Positions 1 through 7,829 of a stretch of DNA of 10,181 nt are shown here, piece after piece; within the stretch, counting starts at the first letter, position 1; each line of letters starts with the position of its first letter. A model generated the notes under the pieces. The model made no database searches. It was given only the letters and a program-made list of their open reading frames with translations, and was not told the DNA's origin. The DNA lies in assembly GCA_910578525.1 (NCBI GenBank), contig CAJTRF010000027.1, forward strand, positions 1 to 10,181, given 5' to 3'. Origin of the DNA: an uncultured Mycoplasmatales bacterium. GTDB lineage: Bacteria > Bacillota_I > Bacilli_A > Mycoplasmatales > Mycoplasmoidaceae. The translations under genes and the position numbers were made by a program.

Positions 1-2
1 AT

Positions 3-524
3 AGAACTAGTTCCATTATTAAGAATAATGACGCCCCTAATAATAGAATCAACGGAGAGATAATCCCCGAAAACAAGGACATACCGGATGATGACAAGAA
101 AAATAAAAGCGCAGAATCCATTACCACCGAGAATGAAAATAATGAAAAGAAAGAAATAAAAAATGTAGAAAATATTGGCAATAAAAAAGATGATATAAAT
201 GATGTAAAATTATCAGAGAAGAAAGAAATAAAAAATAATGATGCAAAATCAACCGAACACAAAGAAGCCTTATCCGCAGCAGAAGATAAAAAAGCTAAGA
301 TGGTCGCTAAAAAAGCAGCTTTATCTGCAAAAAAGAAACAATCAGAAAACCAAAAAGAACAAAATAACCAAGAAAAAACTTCGGATGATTTTAATGGTGC
401 TAGTACAACTGTAAATAAAGTTGATGAAAATAAGTCAACTGCTACTATTGGTACTGGTTTTGTAGACAAAGTTATTCAAGAAAAAACCAAAGGTGTTAGT
501 ACAGAAAACGGTTTGGGTAAATAA
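3..524 (+). CDS. Lys/Glu/Asn-rich low-complexity protein, 3' part only
   Basis: The reading frame is open from the left edge to a TAA at 522-524, giving the last 173 residues of a protein that begins outside the window. The Met at position 300 lies inside this frame and is not a convincing start, because the codons before it have the same composition. The product is hydrophilic and low in complexity, dominated by Lys, Glu, Asp, Asn and Ser. It has no hydrophobic segment and looks intrinsically disordered. The peptide EKKEIKN occurs twice, encoded by an exact 18-nt in-frame direct repeat (147-164 and 219-236). Around residues 85-110 there is an Ala/Lys-rich helical patch (EALSAAEDKK, AALSAKKK). 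The final 30 residues are less charged and richer in Gly and Thr. The giant gene starts 53 nt downstream on the same strand with no obvious terminator between, so an operon is likely. I do not recognise the family and infer no function. Confidence 0.75.
   Translation, partial: RTSSIIKNNDAPNNRINGEIIPENKDIPDDDKKNKSAESITTENENNEKKEIKNVENIGNKKDDINDVKLSEKKEIKNNDAKSTEHKEALSAAEDKKAKMVAKKAALSAKKKQSENQKEQNNQEKTSDDFNGASTTVNKVDENKSTATIGTGFVDKVIQEKTKGVSTENGLGK
147..236 (+). repeat. 18-nt in-frame direct repeat pair
   Basis: AAGAAAGAAATAAAAAAT is found exactly at 147-164 and 219-236. The offset is 72 nt, so both copies encode the same Lys/Glu peptide within the partial left-edge gene. It probably reflects slippage in low-complexity coding DNA rather than a functional site. 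Confidence 0.7.
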
Positions 525-566
525 TAGAAATTTATCTTATGCAAAATCTAAATAAATATTTTTGAT

Positions 567-577
567 GGAGATATTTC
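567..577 (+). promoter_or_regulatory. Ribosome binding site of the giant gene
   Basis: GGAG lies seven bases before ATG 578. This is a standard Shine-Dalgarno core and fixes the start; no earlier in-frame start has comparable support. Confidence 0.7.
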
Positions 578-3500
578 ATGAAAAATAAAGACAAGTTAAT
601 AGCTGATATTAGTTATCTATGTAGATATCCTATAAGAAAACTGATAGCCAACTATGATACAAATGATAAGACTGACAGAATGGCAAAGGTAGAAAATTTT
701 ATCAAACTTACGAATGGAATTAAAAAAACTTCATCAACTTATCAAAATTTAGTGTATGATATTTTTCAATACTTACTTGATGAAAAAAAGAATTTAGAAA
801 ACAATAGTAGTACTATTGCTACATTGGATTATAGTTGTGATTGTAATTATATTCTATATCTTGGAGAAATTTTTTTTCAAAATGATATGGAAGCATTTAG
901 ATGTTGGGAATGTGTTTTTGCTATTGTTTCAAAAAGTGTAAAAGCATCTAAATTTGGTTCTAAACCTAAAATTGAGTCAATTATAGAAGAGTCAAATATT
1001 CAATATTTTGTTAAAAACTATAAATCATTCAATAATGCGATTAATTTTGTAATTGAGACATTCGATCTCTTTTCAGATTCCGGTTTTAAATATGCTATAG
1101 CTTATGATACTATAAAACTCTACAGATTCTATAGAATAATTGTATGTAATATAAAAGCAGAGATTAATAGGAATATTATATCTTATCAAAATATAGAACC
1201 GCCAAATTATTATAATGAATACAATTTTATATATTACCTTAAAGATATAGTATCGAATAGATTAGAGATTACCCATAAACAAGTAAGGGAAAATATAGAA
1301 AGTGCTAAAGTTATTTTAGCTTTAACGGACGAATTGACAAAAAATGGGTATGATATTTCCGAATTAACTAAATTTACAAACGAATTGTCCGTAATATTTG
1401 AAAAAAGAGTAAAAGACTATTCATTTTTAGGCGATTATACTGCTTTGGACGAGTATAATAAAACAGAAGCAACCAAATATATAAAATCTTTTAAAAAAAT
1501 TGTAACGAATTTTAATGAGTTGAAAAATGTTATAACTAATTATATAGCTGAACAAAATGAAAAGATTGGTTTACTAGGAAATATAAGCAAAAGAAAATTA
1601 AAATTAGTTATAAAAAGAGCAAAAATTAATTTTACTCGTACCGAATATGTAATAAATGATTGCATAGAAAAAACTGATACTTTGTTGTCAGTTTATTACG
1701 AAAAACAATTATCCAGACAAAATACAAATTTTCATTGTTTTAAAAATATTATATTTACAATGTTAAAGTCACCAGATTTTATGGAGAATTTAGATGCAAT
1801 CTTTAAATTTTATTTGATAATCATTAATTACCTAAGATTTTTTATTAATGGTAATAGGTTGTTTACAGACAAGAAAGTATTGGCTAATAAAGTTAAATTT
1901 ATTGATTGCTTAATAGAGACGACTAAAACTTATAAACATTACAGATATATATTAAATGGACTTATTAGAATACTATCCATAGAACTTTTTAACGAATGTG
2001 ATGATTCTGAAAAACCGGAACGCCAAATGAATTATCTTAAAAAATTTATTTTTGATATATGTAAAAACAATAAAAAATATCAAGGATATATAGAATATTT
2101 ACAAATTGATAACATGGTGTATGAAATATCATTAAATGAAGATGAAAGTACTCAAAATAAAAGAAAAATATTATCGGATCTTATTATGATGTTGTTTAGA
2201 GAAAAGAAATACAATTATAACATAATAGGTAAACATATTAAATGTAATGTACTTGAATATATTTTTAATGAAAACAAAAATTATTACTTTGCAGATACAA
2301 TAGGTAATTTAAAACTATTGATAGAACATATAATTAGTTTTTTAAATATTTCAGGAGATATATCAGATGATAAAAAATGTCTAGAGGCAATAAATGATTA
2401 TTTGGATTTACGACAATCTATAGATTTTATGATAAATAATTATGAAAAATACGATGACAATTTAGATGAAAAAAATAAATATATAAAATTGATACAACCT
2501 ATTCTTCAAAAAAGGAGTAATTTATTTGACTATGTCAAAGACGAACTACTAAAAACAAAAAATACAGAAGATAATATTACCATAAAACATTTTAATAAAG
2601 TATTTCAAATACCACGCGCAAAAGTAATATTTGAAATATTCTACATGATTGAAAATTATTTACCTAACCAGGATATAAGTAATTATCTAAAGTTAGAAAA
2701 TATAAATAGCGCAATATACAATTTATGCGAACCTAATTTAAGAAAAAGAAAAAGTGTAGAAAATTTTGCCATTGCTGTAGTCGATTATGGAGAAAACAGC
2801 AAAGATGCCTTAAAATATATCCTTGAAAGTAAAGTAAAGTTCTATTCTGAATTATTACTTAAAGATTGTGAAAATCATAAGGATGATTGCATAGAATCTC
2901 TAAAAAGAGTAAAAAATATACAGGTAATAGTTAGTTACTTTTTTGATAGCTATTATACAAAGTCAGCTAATAACTATTCTAATAATTTTTACAATTTTGT
3001 TAGCAATTCGTTAGAACTTGAAGAGGCATTAAATTTTATTGTTGCAAATAATCTATCACCAGAAAAAGAATTTATAATACGTAAGGCATATTACTTTAAA
3101 TTGTTAAAATCTAAGATAAGTGACAAACACTTTAGAAATATTATATTTTTACTTTTAAACTCCATAAGAGATAATTATGACCTTGAAATAAGTTTCTGTG
3201 ATAATAGTAAAGATAAAAATAAGTTGTTTTTCTACGAAAATTCTAAAAGTTATATAGATGAATTAGAAGATATTATTAATAATAAACTCTATTATAAATT
3301 TTATGAAAAAGAAACCATAAGAAATCTTATATATATGATAGCTATACTAAACAATAAAGAAAATAGCTTATGGACTTCTTTACTATTAAACAGTAGAAAC
3401 AACATTTATAATGTTGAAGAAGTTATTGATGATCTAATTATCGTACGTGAAAATTTATCAAATTTTGATAGAGAGAAAGATTATGCTGGTGAAATAAAAC

Positions 3501-6469
3501 AACTGGAGGACTTTAAAAATTATCTATTACCCCTGCTTGCCTTATTAGAAAAAATACACTTTTTAACAGATCATATTAGCATTTATGAATTTATTGAAAA
3601 TAAAAATAAATTAGAGGATTATATTAAACACATGATTTTTGAACGGTTATCAAACTCGCGTGAGAAGATTACAAAAAAAATAGAAGGAGCCGATTTCATA
3701 ATTTCACTTATAGATAAAAATGATAATTACCAAGAGTTATTAAAATTAATACTTTCAAATTTAAGAAATGAAATTAATGATAGATTAAATTCTATCGAAA
3801 ATTATGATTTGGATAGTTATTATTTAAAAATGAATGATCCCATAAATTTTATAGATGAACTGGAAAAAAACTTGTGTTGCGAATACAATTATAAAGAATA
3901 TTTAAATAATTATAAAGAAAAGGAAGAAATAATAGGTAAAATATTTGTTATTGCTGTGGATGATAATTTTGAAAATGAAGATGAAGAAATAGACGGGTTT
4001 AAATATTTTATAAATAAGATAATAAAAGATGAGAACAAATTTAAGGAAATTCTTAATGAAGAAATTTCTGTCTATGAGATTTATTCGGCCGGAAAGGAAA
4101 TGTATGAACAAGATAAAACAAAAGTAATAGAAATTAAATATGCAGTAAAAAAAATTAAGCTATTTAAGGAAAAGATATTTAATATATATGAAGCCGTAAA
4201 AAATATGGAAGACAAGGCAAGTATCGGAGAAGAAGTAAAAATTCTTATAATGCGATATAACAATAGTAGAAAAAATCTACTTGATTTCATAAAAAACTGG
4301 TCCTTTGAAAAAAGAAGATTTTGGTGTTCTATAAACTTTTTGGAACGAGGAGACATGGTACGCGAAAATATAGCTTTACAATGTTTAAAAGATGTTGAAT
4401 TTGAATTAAAATTAAGAACAGAAGATTACGATGATAAACTATTAACCTACAATTATAGTTTATTTAGAAAATTTAAGTCTAGAGTTAATAAAGTTCATTT
4501 AGGTATTGATCCAACTGAATATTTTATAGAATATAAGATTATGGATGAAATTAAAGATCTATGTAACAAGGATATCAATGAAAAATACCATGATAGTAAT
4601 CTATTGAGATGTATTGTACTTAGTGCTGTAGAAAATCCAGATATCTGCGAACTAGCATTTAACGATTTAGAAAAAGAGCTGGATAAATACTCAGAAACTA
4701 GAGCTGTAATAAATTCTAAAATTGAAACAAACAGTATAAAAGAAGCATTACTTAATAATAAAAATGAAGTTTTTGAATTAGTAAACCTAGTAAAAGATCT
4801 AAATACTGAAGATGAACGTAGACTAAAAATTGAAGGATTTTACTTAGAGAAGTATCATCTATCTGAATATTTATTTGATATCGCTTCATCAATATTAAAA
4901 CTAGACCAAGAAAACTTTGAAAATAGAATTGATACATTAAGAGATATATTTTTTAAAATTAAAAATATAGAAATTTGTGGAGGTTTATCTGAAGCAATAT
5001 CAAAAGCAAAAACTAAACTTAAGGAAAAAATTGAAACAGACAACTATAATAAATATGAAATACTTTATAATACTAAATGTTTAGAATATTTTGATGAGTT
5101 ATCAAAAGATCTACTAAATAATTTTAATAATTCTTGGTTAAACCAATATTACTACCAACAAAAAATCCTAAGCAGTATATATTCTATATTGAATAATAAA
5201 AACAGTAATATGACTATTTTTGTTCTTAAAACAGATATTGTTTATTTGTTTGTATCGGAATGTTATGATTCCATTGAATCAGTATTTAATTATTATGAAT
5301 CTATATGTAACTCCCTAATAGAAATAAATAAACAGTCAGAAAATATTAAAGAGGTAAACAGACTTGAAACATTAAAAAGTAAGTTTAAAACATTAGTTTC
5401 CGAATTAAAACCAATAATAGAAAAATTTAAAAATTTCGATAGCAGCTTTGATAGTAAATCGCTTATAGAATTCGACCTTATTAACGAGGAAGAGATTAAT
5501 TCAATTATGGATAAAAGTATTGATTTAATAGTTGATTCCTTAGATAAAAATGAGAAAGTAAAAAATTCCATCGAATTAATTTACGAAATAGATAGATTTA
5601 AATTTATAGGTTATCTGTATAGAAATAGCAGATGTGATTTGGTAGCAAAAATTATAGAAAATAAAATAAAAAAGTTAGAAAAAAATATTAAATTAAACAT
5701 ATATGCATCATTAAATGTTGATGCTATAAATGGTTCTATTACATTGGAATACCTGAATTATTTCAAAGAGAATATAGTTAAAACTGAAAAAGAATTTAAT
5801 TATTTTTGTGATTTTGATTTTAAATTATGGCTTTACCTGCATTATTTGAAAACCAGTTTTTGCTATGTTGATTTTTCTTATTTTTATAAATGTAGTGAAG
5901 ACAGTTATAAAGATCCTAATGATCTTATGATAAATCTTATTATCCTGTTCAAAGAATATAGTGTTGAAGAAATAAATAGAGCCTATTCTAATATTACAAA
6001 TATTATTAAAAAAGCTTATAAAAAATATAAGTATGCAGTTTGTGAAGTAGAATTAAATGATTCCCTAATAATAAATAAGATTAATTCAATTAAGAATTAT
6101 ACTGACAAAGTAATTAATTACATAAATTGTGATGATATTAAAGAATTTAAACTAAAATTGTATGATATTTTTAAAACAATCAGGATAATTTCAACCATAT
6201 ATTTTGAATATGAATGTATGAATATAAAAATGACAACTTTTATTGAAGAGCAAATTCAAAAATTAGCTAAAATAGTTAATATTTATGGTTTGTCAATTAT
6301 AACTTTTATCTTTGATTTAATTTATGTATCGGAAAAGGAAAGGCTTCTGAGTCTTACAAGTAATATCCCATCCTACAAATTTAGTTCAAATTTATTCTTT
6401 AATTTTGAAAGAATAAATAAATTTATAATGGATAAAATAAGAAATTACAGTTTTTCTAATGAAAAATAA
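578..6469 (+). CDS. Giant helix-rich protein of unknown function, 1963 aa
   Basis: An uninterrupted 1963-codon frame (roughly 230 kDa) starts at ATG 578, seven bases after a clear GGAG, and ends at TAA 6467-6469. There is no signal peptide and no membrane-length hydrophobic run, so I expect a soluble cytoplasmic protein. The sequence reads as helix after helix, rich in Ile, Leu, Lys, Asn, Glu and Tyr. I find no Walker A, HExxH, DDE, helicase or nuclease signature. By eye a degenerate motif of the form aromatic-I-D-E-L followed by I-x2-LI-x-IAI recurs near residues 504, 703, 892, 1091, 1322 and 1504, a spacing of about 180-230 residues, which suggests a solenoid or tandem-domain scaffold. The frame has survived at this length, so it is under selection. 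It follows a Lys-rich gene with 53 nt between and collides at its 3' end with a - strand membrane protein gene. I do not recognise the family. Confidence 0.9.
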   Translation: MKNKDKLIADISYLCRYPIRKLIANYDTNDKTDRMAKVENFIKLTNGIKKTSSTYQNLVYDIFQYLLDEKKNLENNSSTIATLDYSCDCNYILYLGEIFFQNDMEAFRCWECVFAIVSKSVKASKFGSKPKIESIIEESNIQYFVKNYKSFNNAINFVIETFDLFSDSGFKYAIAYDTIKLYRFYRIIVCNIKAEINRNIISYQNIEPPNYYNEYNFIYYLKDIVSNRLEITHKQVRENIESAKVILALTDELTKNGYDISELTKFTNELSVIFEKRVKDYSFLGDYTALDEYNKTEATKYIKSFKKIVTNFNELKNVITNYIAEQNEKIGLLGNISKRKLKLVIKRAKINFTRTEYVINDCIEKTDTLLSVYYEKQLSRQNTNFHCFKNIIFTMLKSPDFMENLDAIFKFYLIIINYLRFFINGNRLFTDKKVLANKVKFIDCLIETTKTYKHYRYILNGLIRILSIELFNECDDSEKPERQMNYLKKFIFDICKNNKKYQGYIEYLQIDNMVYEISLNEDESTQNKRKILSDLIMMLFREKKYNYNIIGKHIKCNVLEYIFNENKNYYFADTIGNLKLLIEHIISFLNISGDISDDKKCLEAINDYLDLRQSIDFMINNYEKYDDNLDEKNKYIKLIQPILQKRSNLFDYVKDELLKTKNTEDNITIKHFNKVFQIPRAKVIFEIFYMIENYLPNQDISNYLKLENINSAIYNLCEPNLRKRKSVENFAIAVVDYGENSKDALKYILESKVKFYSELLLKDCENHKDDCIESLKRVKNIQVIVSYFFDSYYTKSANNYSNNFYNFVSNSLELEEALNFIVANNLSPEKEFIIRKAYYFKLLKSKISDKHFRNIIFLLLNSIRDNYDLEISFCDNSKDKNKLFFYENSKSYIDELEDIINNKLYYKFYEKETIRNLIYMIAILNNKENSLWTSLLLNSRNNIYNVEEVIDDLIIVRENLSNFDREKDYAGEIKQLEDFKNYLLPLLALLEKIHFLTDHISIYEFIENKNKLEDYIKHMIFERLSNSREKITKKIEGADFIISLIDKNDNYQELLKLILSNLRNEINDRLNSIENYDLDSYYLKMNDPINFIDELEKNLCCEYNYKEYLNNYKEKEEIIGKIFVIAVDDNFENEDEEIDGFKYFINKIIKDENKFKEILNEEISVYEIYSAGKEMYEQDKTKVIEIKYAVKKIKLFKEKIFNIYEAVKNMEDKASIGEEVKILIMRYNNSRKNLLDFIKNWSFEKRRFWCSINFLERGDMVRENIALQCLKDVEFELKLRTEDYDDKLLTYNYSLFRKFKSRVNKVHLGIDPTEYFIEYKIMDEIKDLCNKDINEKYHDSNLLRCIVLSAVENPDICELAFNDLEKELDKYSETRAVINSKIETNSIKEALLNNKNEVFELVNLVKDLNTEDERRLKIEGFYLEKYHLSEYLFDIASSILKLDQENFENRIDTLRDIFFKIKNIEICGGLSEAISKAKTKLKEKIETDNYNKYEILYNTKCLEYFDELSKDLLNNFNNSWLNQYYYQQKILSSIYSILNNKNSNMTIFVLKTDIVYLFVSECYDSIESVFNYYESICNSLIEINKQSENIKEVNRLETLKSKFKTLVSELKPIIEKFKNFDSSFDSKSLIEFDLINEEEINSIMDKSIDLIVDSLDKNEKVKNSIELIYEIDRFKFIGYLYRNSRCDLVAKIIENKIKKLEKNIKLNIYASLNVDAINGSITLEYLNYFKENIVKTEKEFNYFCDFDFKLWLYLHYLKTSFCYVDFSYFYKCSEDSYKDPNDLMINLIILFKEYSVEEINRAYSNITNIIKKAYKKYKYAVCEVELNDSLIINKINSIKNYTDKVINYINCDDIKEFKLKLYDIFKTIRIISTIYFEYECMNIKMTTFIEEQIQKLAKIVNIYGLSIITFIFDLIYVSEKERLLSLTSNIPSYKFSSNLFFNFERINKFIMDKIRNYSFSNEK

Positions 6470-7025
6470 TTTTTATATCATTATACTTAATATGATATTT
6501 ATTAGGAATACTATAAAATAACGTTTTAAATATTAAAAATATTAACTTTAACTCATATTTAAAAAATAAAAAACCTAAAATTGTAATCATGATAATTGAA
6601 GCAAATACACAAATGATAATTATTGGACATGATAGGATATATATAATACAAATTATTACGTATAATAATTTTTCTAATTTAGTTTCAAAATAATTAATAT
6701 TTTTACCAAAGATAACTGGAATTTTTTCGTTATTTTTTATAGCGGGAATAACTCCAAAAATAATATATTCAAGCAGATCTATAGCAACAAAACAAAAATA
6801 TAAAGGTATATAAAAGTACAAAGTGGAAATAGCAACCATAAACATCATACATACAATTATACCCAATGTAGCCATAAAAAGCGTAATTCCTTTTTCTATT
6901 TTAAAGTCAGGTTCTTCCTCATTGAAAGAAAAAATATATGTCACTAAAGAAATAAAAAAACCAATACATTTTAGATTTATAATCTGTTCATATGATTTCT
7001 TCGCTATATATCTAATTGAGATCAT
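6456..7025 (-). CDS. Small multi-pass membrane protein, unknown function
   Basis: This 189-residue protein begins with a basic stretch (MISIRYIAKKS) and then shows long hydrophobic segments near residues 18-34, 46-68, 70-95 and 115-165, interrupted by short charged loops (for example NEEEPD at 35-40 and the Lys/Asn-rich stretch near 97-120). Four to six membrane helices are likely, placing it in the inner membrane. No transporter, protease or toxin motif is visible. The start follows a weak AGAAG element; a plausible promoter with a palindrome in its spacer lies at 7053-7080. Its last 14 bases overlap the 3' end of the giant + strand gene, so the two are convergent. A 77-codon frame on the opposite strand (6823-7056) is its shadow. 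It could be a partner, immunity protein or transporter subunit, but the sequence supports none of these. Confidence 0.72.
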   Translation of the reverse strand: MISIRYIAKKSYEQIINLKCIGFFISLVTYIFSFNEEEPDFKIEKGITLFMATLGIIVCMMFMVAISTLYFYIPLYFCFVAIDLLEYIIFGVIPAIKNNEKIPVIFGKNINYFETKLEKLLYVIICIIYILSCPIIIICVFASIIMITILGFLFFKYELKLIFLIFKTLFYSIPNKYHIKYNDIKIIFH

Positions 7026-7052
7026 AGTTTATAGTCTTCTATTTTTTAATAG

Positions 7053-7080
7053 ATGATATATTTATGTACATAAAAAACAA
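7053..7080 (-). promoter_or_regulatory. Putative promoter with palindromic operator for the membrane protein gene
   Basis: On the - strand TTGTTT (7080-7075) and TATCAT (7058-7053) are 16 bases apart, a fair sigma-70 pair located 28 bases before the ATG. The spacer contains TTTATGTACATAAA (7061-7074), a perfect 14-bp palindrome, where a dimeric repressor could block RNA polymerase. In such AT-rich DNA short palindromes arise by chance, so this is a moderate prediction. Confidence 0.4.
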
Positions 7081-7094
7081 TTAACTTATGGATA

Positions 7095-7520
7095 TTGATT
7101 TCTACAATAGAATTGTGTAGTATTTCTATAGATAAAAAACAATATGCTCAAATGCCTACAAATAATAAAGAAGAATTTGAAAAACAAAGTACTACTGAAG
7201 AAATCTCTGATAAAGTAGAAATAGATGAAGAAGAATATAAAAAATATGGTATGACCAAGGAAGCTTATGCTGAACTAAAAAACGTGTGTGATGCCATAGC
7301 TATCTATGAATATGAAAAATCCACAGCAGAAGATAAAGCTGCCGCTGCTAAAACTATAGTAAATGCCTATGAAATAGGCTATAATAATCCTAATGATCCT
7401 GATAAGTGTATATTTAAGGAATATATAGATGAAGATGAGAAGTTATTAAATCTCAAAAATATGGCTGAGAAAAGAATTAAAAAGAAAACAAAAGCGAAAG
7501 AAAATACTATGGAAAAATAA
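7095..7520 (+). CDS. Small acidic/Lys-rich hypothetical protein with uncertain start
   Basis: The frame ends at TAA 7518-7520. The longest version with a recognised start begins at TTG 7095 (141 aa), but neither this TTG nor the internal ATG at 7152 (giving 122 aa) has a Shine-Dalgarno sequence. The frame stays open back to 7074 and would add a hydrophobic run (INLWILISTI), so the first 20 or so residues resemble a signal anchor whose true start is missing or frameshifted. The body is hydrophilic and helical: an acidic stretch (KVEIDEEEYKKYGMTKEAYAEL), an Ala-rich segment near residues 78-88, and a Lys-rich C-terminus. There are no catalytic motifs. It is transcribed divergently from the membrane protein gene. 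It may be a short secreted or anchored helper, or the remnant of a longer gene. Family not recognised. Confidence 0.5.
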   Translation: MISTIELCSISIDKKQYAQMPTNNKEEFEKQSTTEEISDKVEIDEEEYKKYGMTKEAYAELKNVCDAIAIYEYEKSTAEDKAAAAKTIVNAYEIGYNNPNDPDKCIFKEYIDEDEKLLNLKNMAEKRIKKKTKAKENTMEK

Positions 7521-7617
7521 CTAAAAAAATATTTAAAATAATTCAGAAGTAACAGGTACATTTACTAAATAAACAAATTGTTGAATGTAGTAATATTAGT
7601 ATTAATATACCTTCCTA

Positions 7618-7659
7618 TAAAGGAGGAATAACTATATAACTCACAATTATATAGTTATT
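7618..7659 (+). promoter_or_regulatory. Orphan Shine-Dalgarno followed by a 13-bp hairpin
   Basis: AAAGGAGG at 7619-7626 is an almost ideal anti-16S match, but no ATG, GTG or TTG lies 4-12 bases after it. Instead the next base opens a perfect 13-bp inverted repeat: AATAACTATATAA (7627-7639), a 7-base loop, then TTATATAGTTATT (7647-7659). The hairpin is not followed by a T-run, so it is not a standard terminator. Just upstream, CCTT (about 7611-7614) could pair with AAGG and mask the Shine-Dalgarno. Confidence 0.6.
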
Positions 7660-7679
7660 AATTATTTGGTAGGTAATTA

Positions 7680-7775
7680 ATGAGTAATATGTTAAATGAT
7701 TCAGAACCAATAATACAACAATATGGAAGTGGCAGAAGCAAAAGAAGAATTTTATATATTAATGAATTAGCTTGA
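7680..7775 (+). CDS. Possible 31-aa peptide
   Basis: ATG at 7680 opens a 31-codon frame to TGA 7773-7775. A GGTAGG element lies nine bases before the ATG. The peptide starts MSNMLNDSEP and has a basic stretch (GRSKRRI) near residues 18-24; it has no hydrophobic segment. Its stop codon is embedded in the TTGACA -35 box of the next promoter. It could be a leader peptide, a small protein or the start of a decayed gene. Short length makes chance occurrence plausible. Confidence 0.3.
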   Translation: MSNMLNDSEPIIQQYGSGRSKRRILYINELA

Positions 7776-7801
7776 CAAAATTAGTACATTTGTACTACTA
7801 T
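7772..7801 (+). promoter_or_regulatory. Putative promoter with palindromic operator upstream of the metalloprotease
   Basis: A perfect -35 box TTGACA (7772-7777) is followed after 18 bases by TACTAT (7796-7801), a weak -10. The spacer and the edge of the -10 are occupied by TAGTACA-TT-TGTACTA (7782-7797), a perfect 7+7 inverted repeat. A dimeric repressor bound here would exclude RNA polymerase. The protease start codon is 28 bases beyond the -10. Confidence 0.5.
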
Positions 7802-7829
7802 TACGTGTAAATGATATGGAAAATAATAA

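Larger units (their letters stand above)
7521..7829. other. 309-base regulatory-looking gap
   Basis: No long gene fits here. The gap holds, in order: a weak promoter-like region (TTGTTG near 7578, TATTAAT near 7600), a strong Shine-Dalgarno sequence without a start codon (7618-7626), a 13-bp hairpin (7627-7659), a 31-codon ORF (7680-7775), and a promoter with a palindromic operator (7772-7801) pointing at the metalloprotease. It could be a regulated leader or the scar of a lost gene. Confidence 0.6.

Noticed and set aside
147..236. CRISPR-like or regulatory repeat
   Set aside because: There are only two copies, they are in frame inside coding DNA and consist of Lys/Glu codons.
3902..5571. 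Several - strand frames of 61-92 codons inside the giant gene
   Set aside because: They lie opposite a strong 1963-codon frame, have Phe/Ile/Ser-heavy composition expected from the reverse of AT-rich coding DNA, and show no ribosome sites.
6823..7056. 77-codon + strand frame opposite the membrane protein
   Set aside because: It is the antisense shadow of the - strand hydrophobic gene and has no ribosome site.
7095..7125. CTACA...TGTAG inverted repeat as a terminator or riboswitch stem
   Set aside because: It is short and has no T-run, and it lies in a frame that is probably coding; chance is the best explanation.
7379..7561. 60-codon - strand frame over the end of the small acidic gene
   Set aside because: Its Phe/Tyr/Ser-rich sequence mirrors the Lys/Glu codons of the opposite strand, and it extends into non-coding DNA without support.
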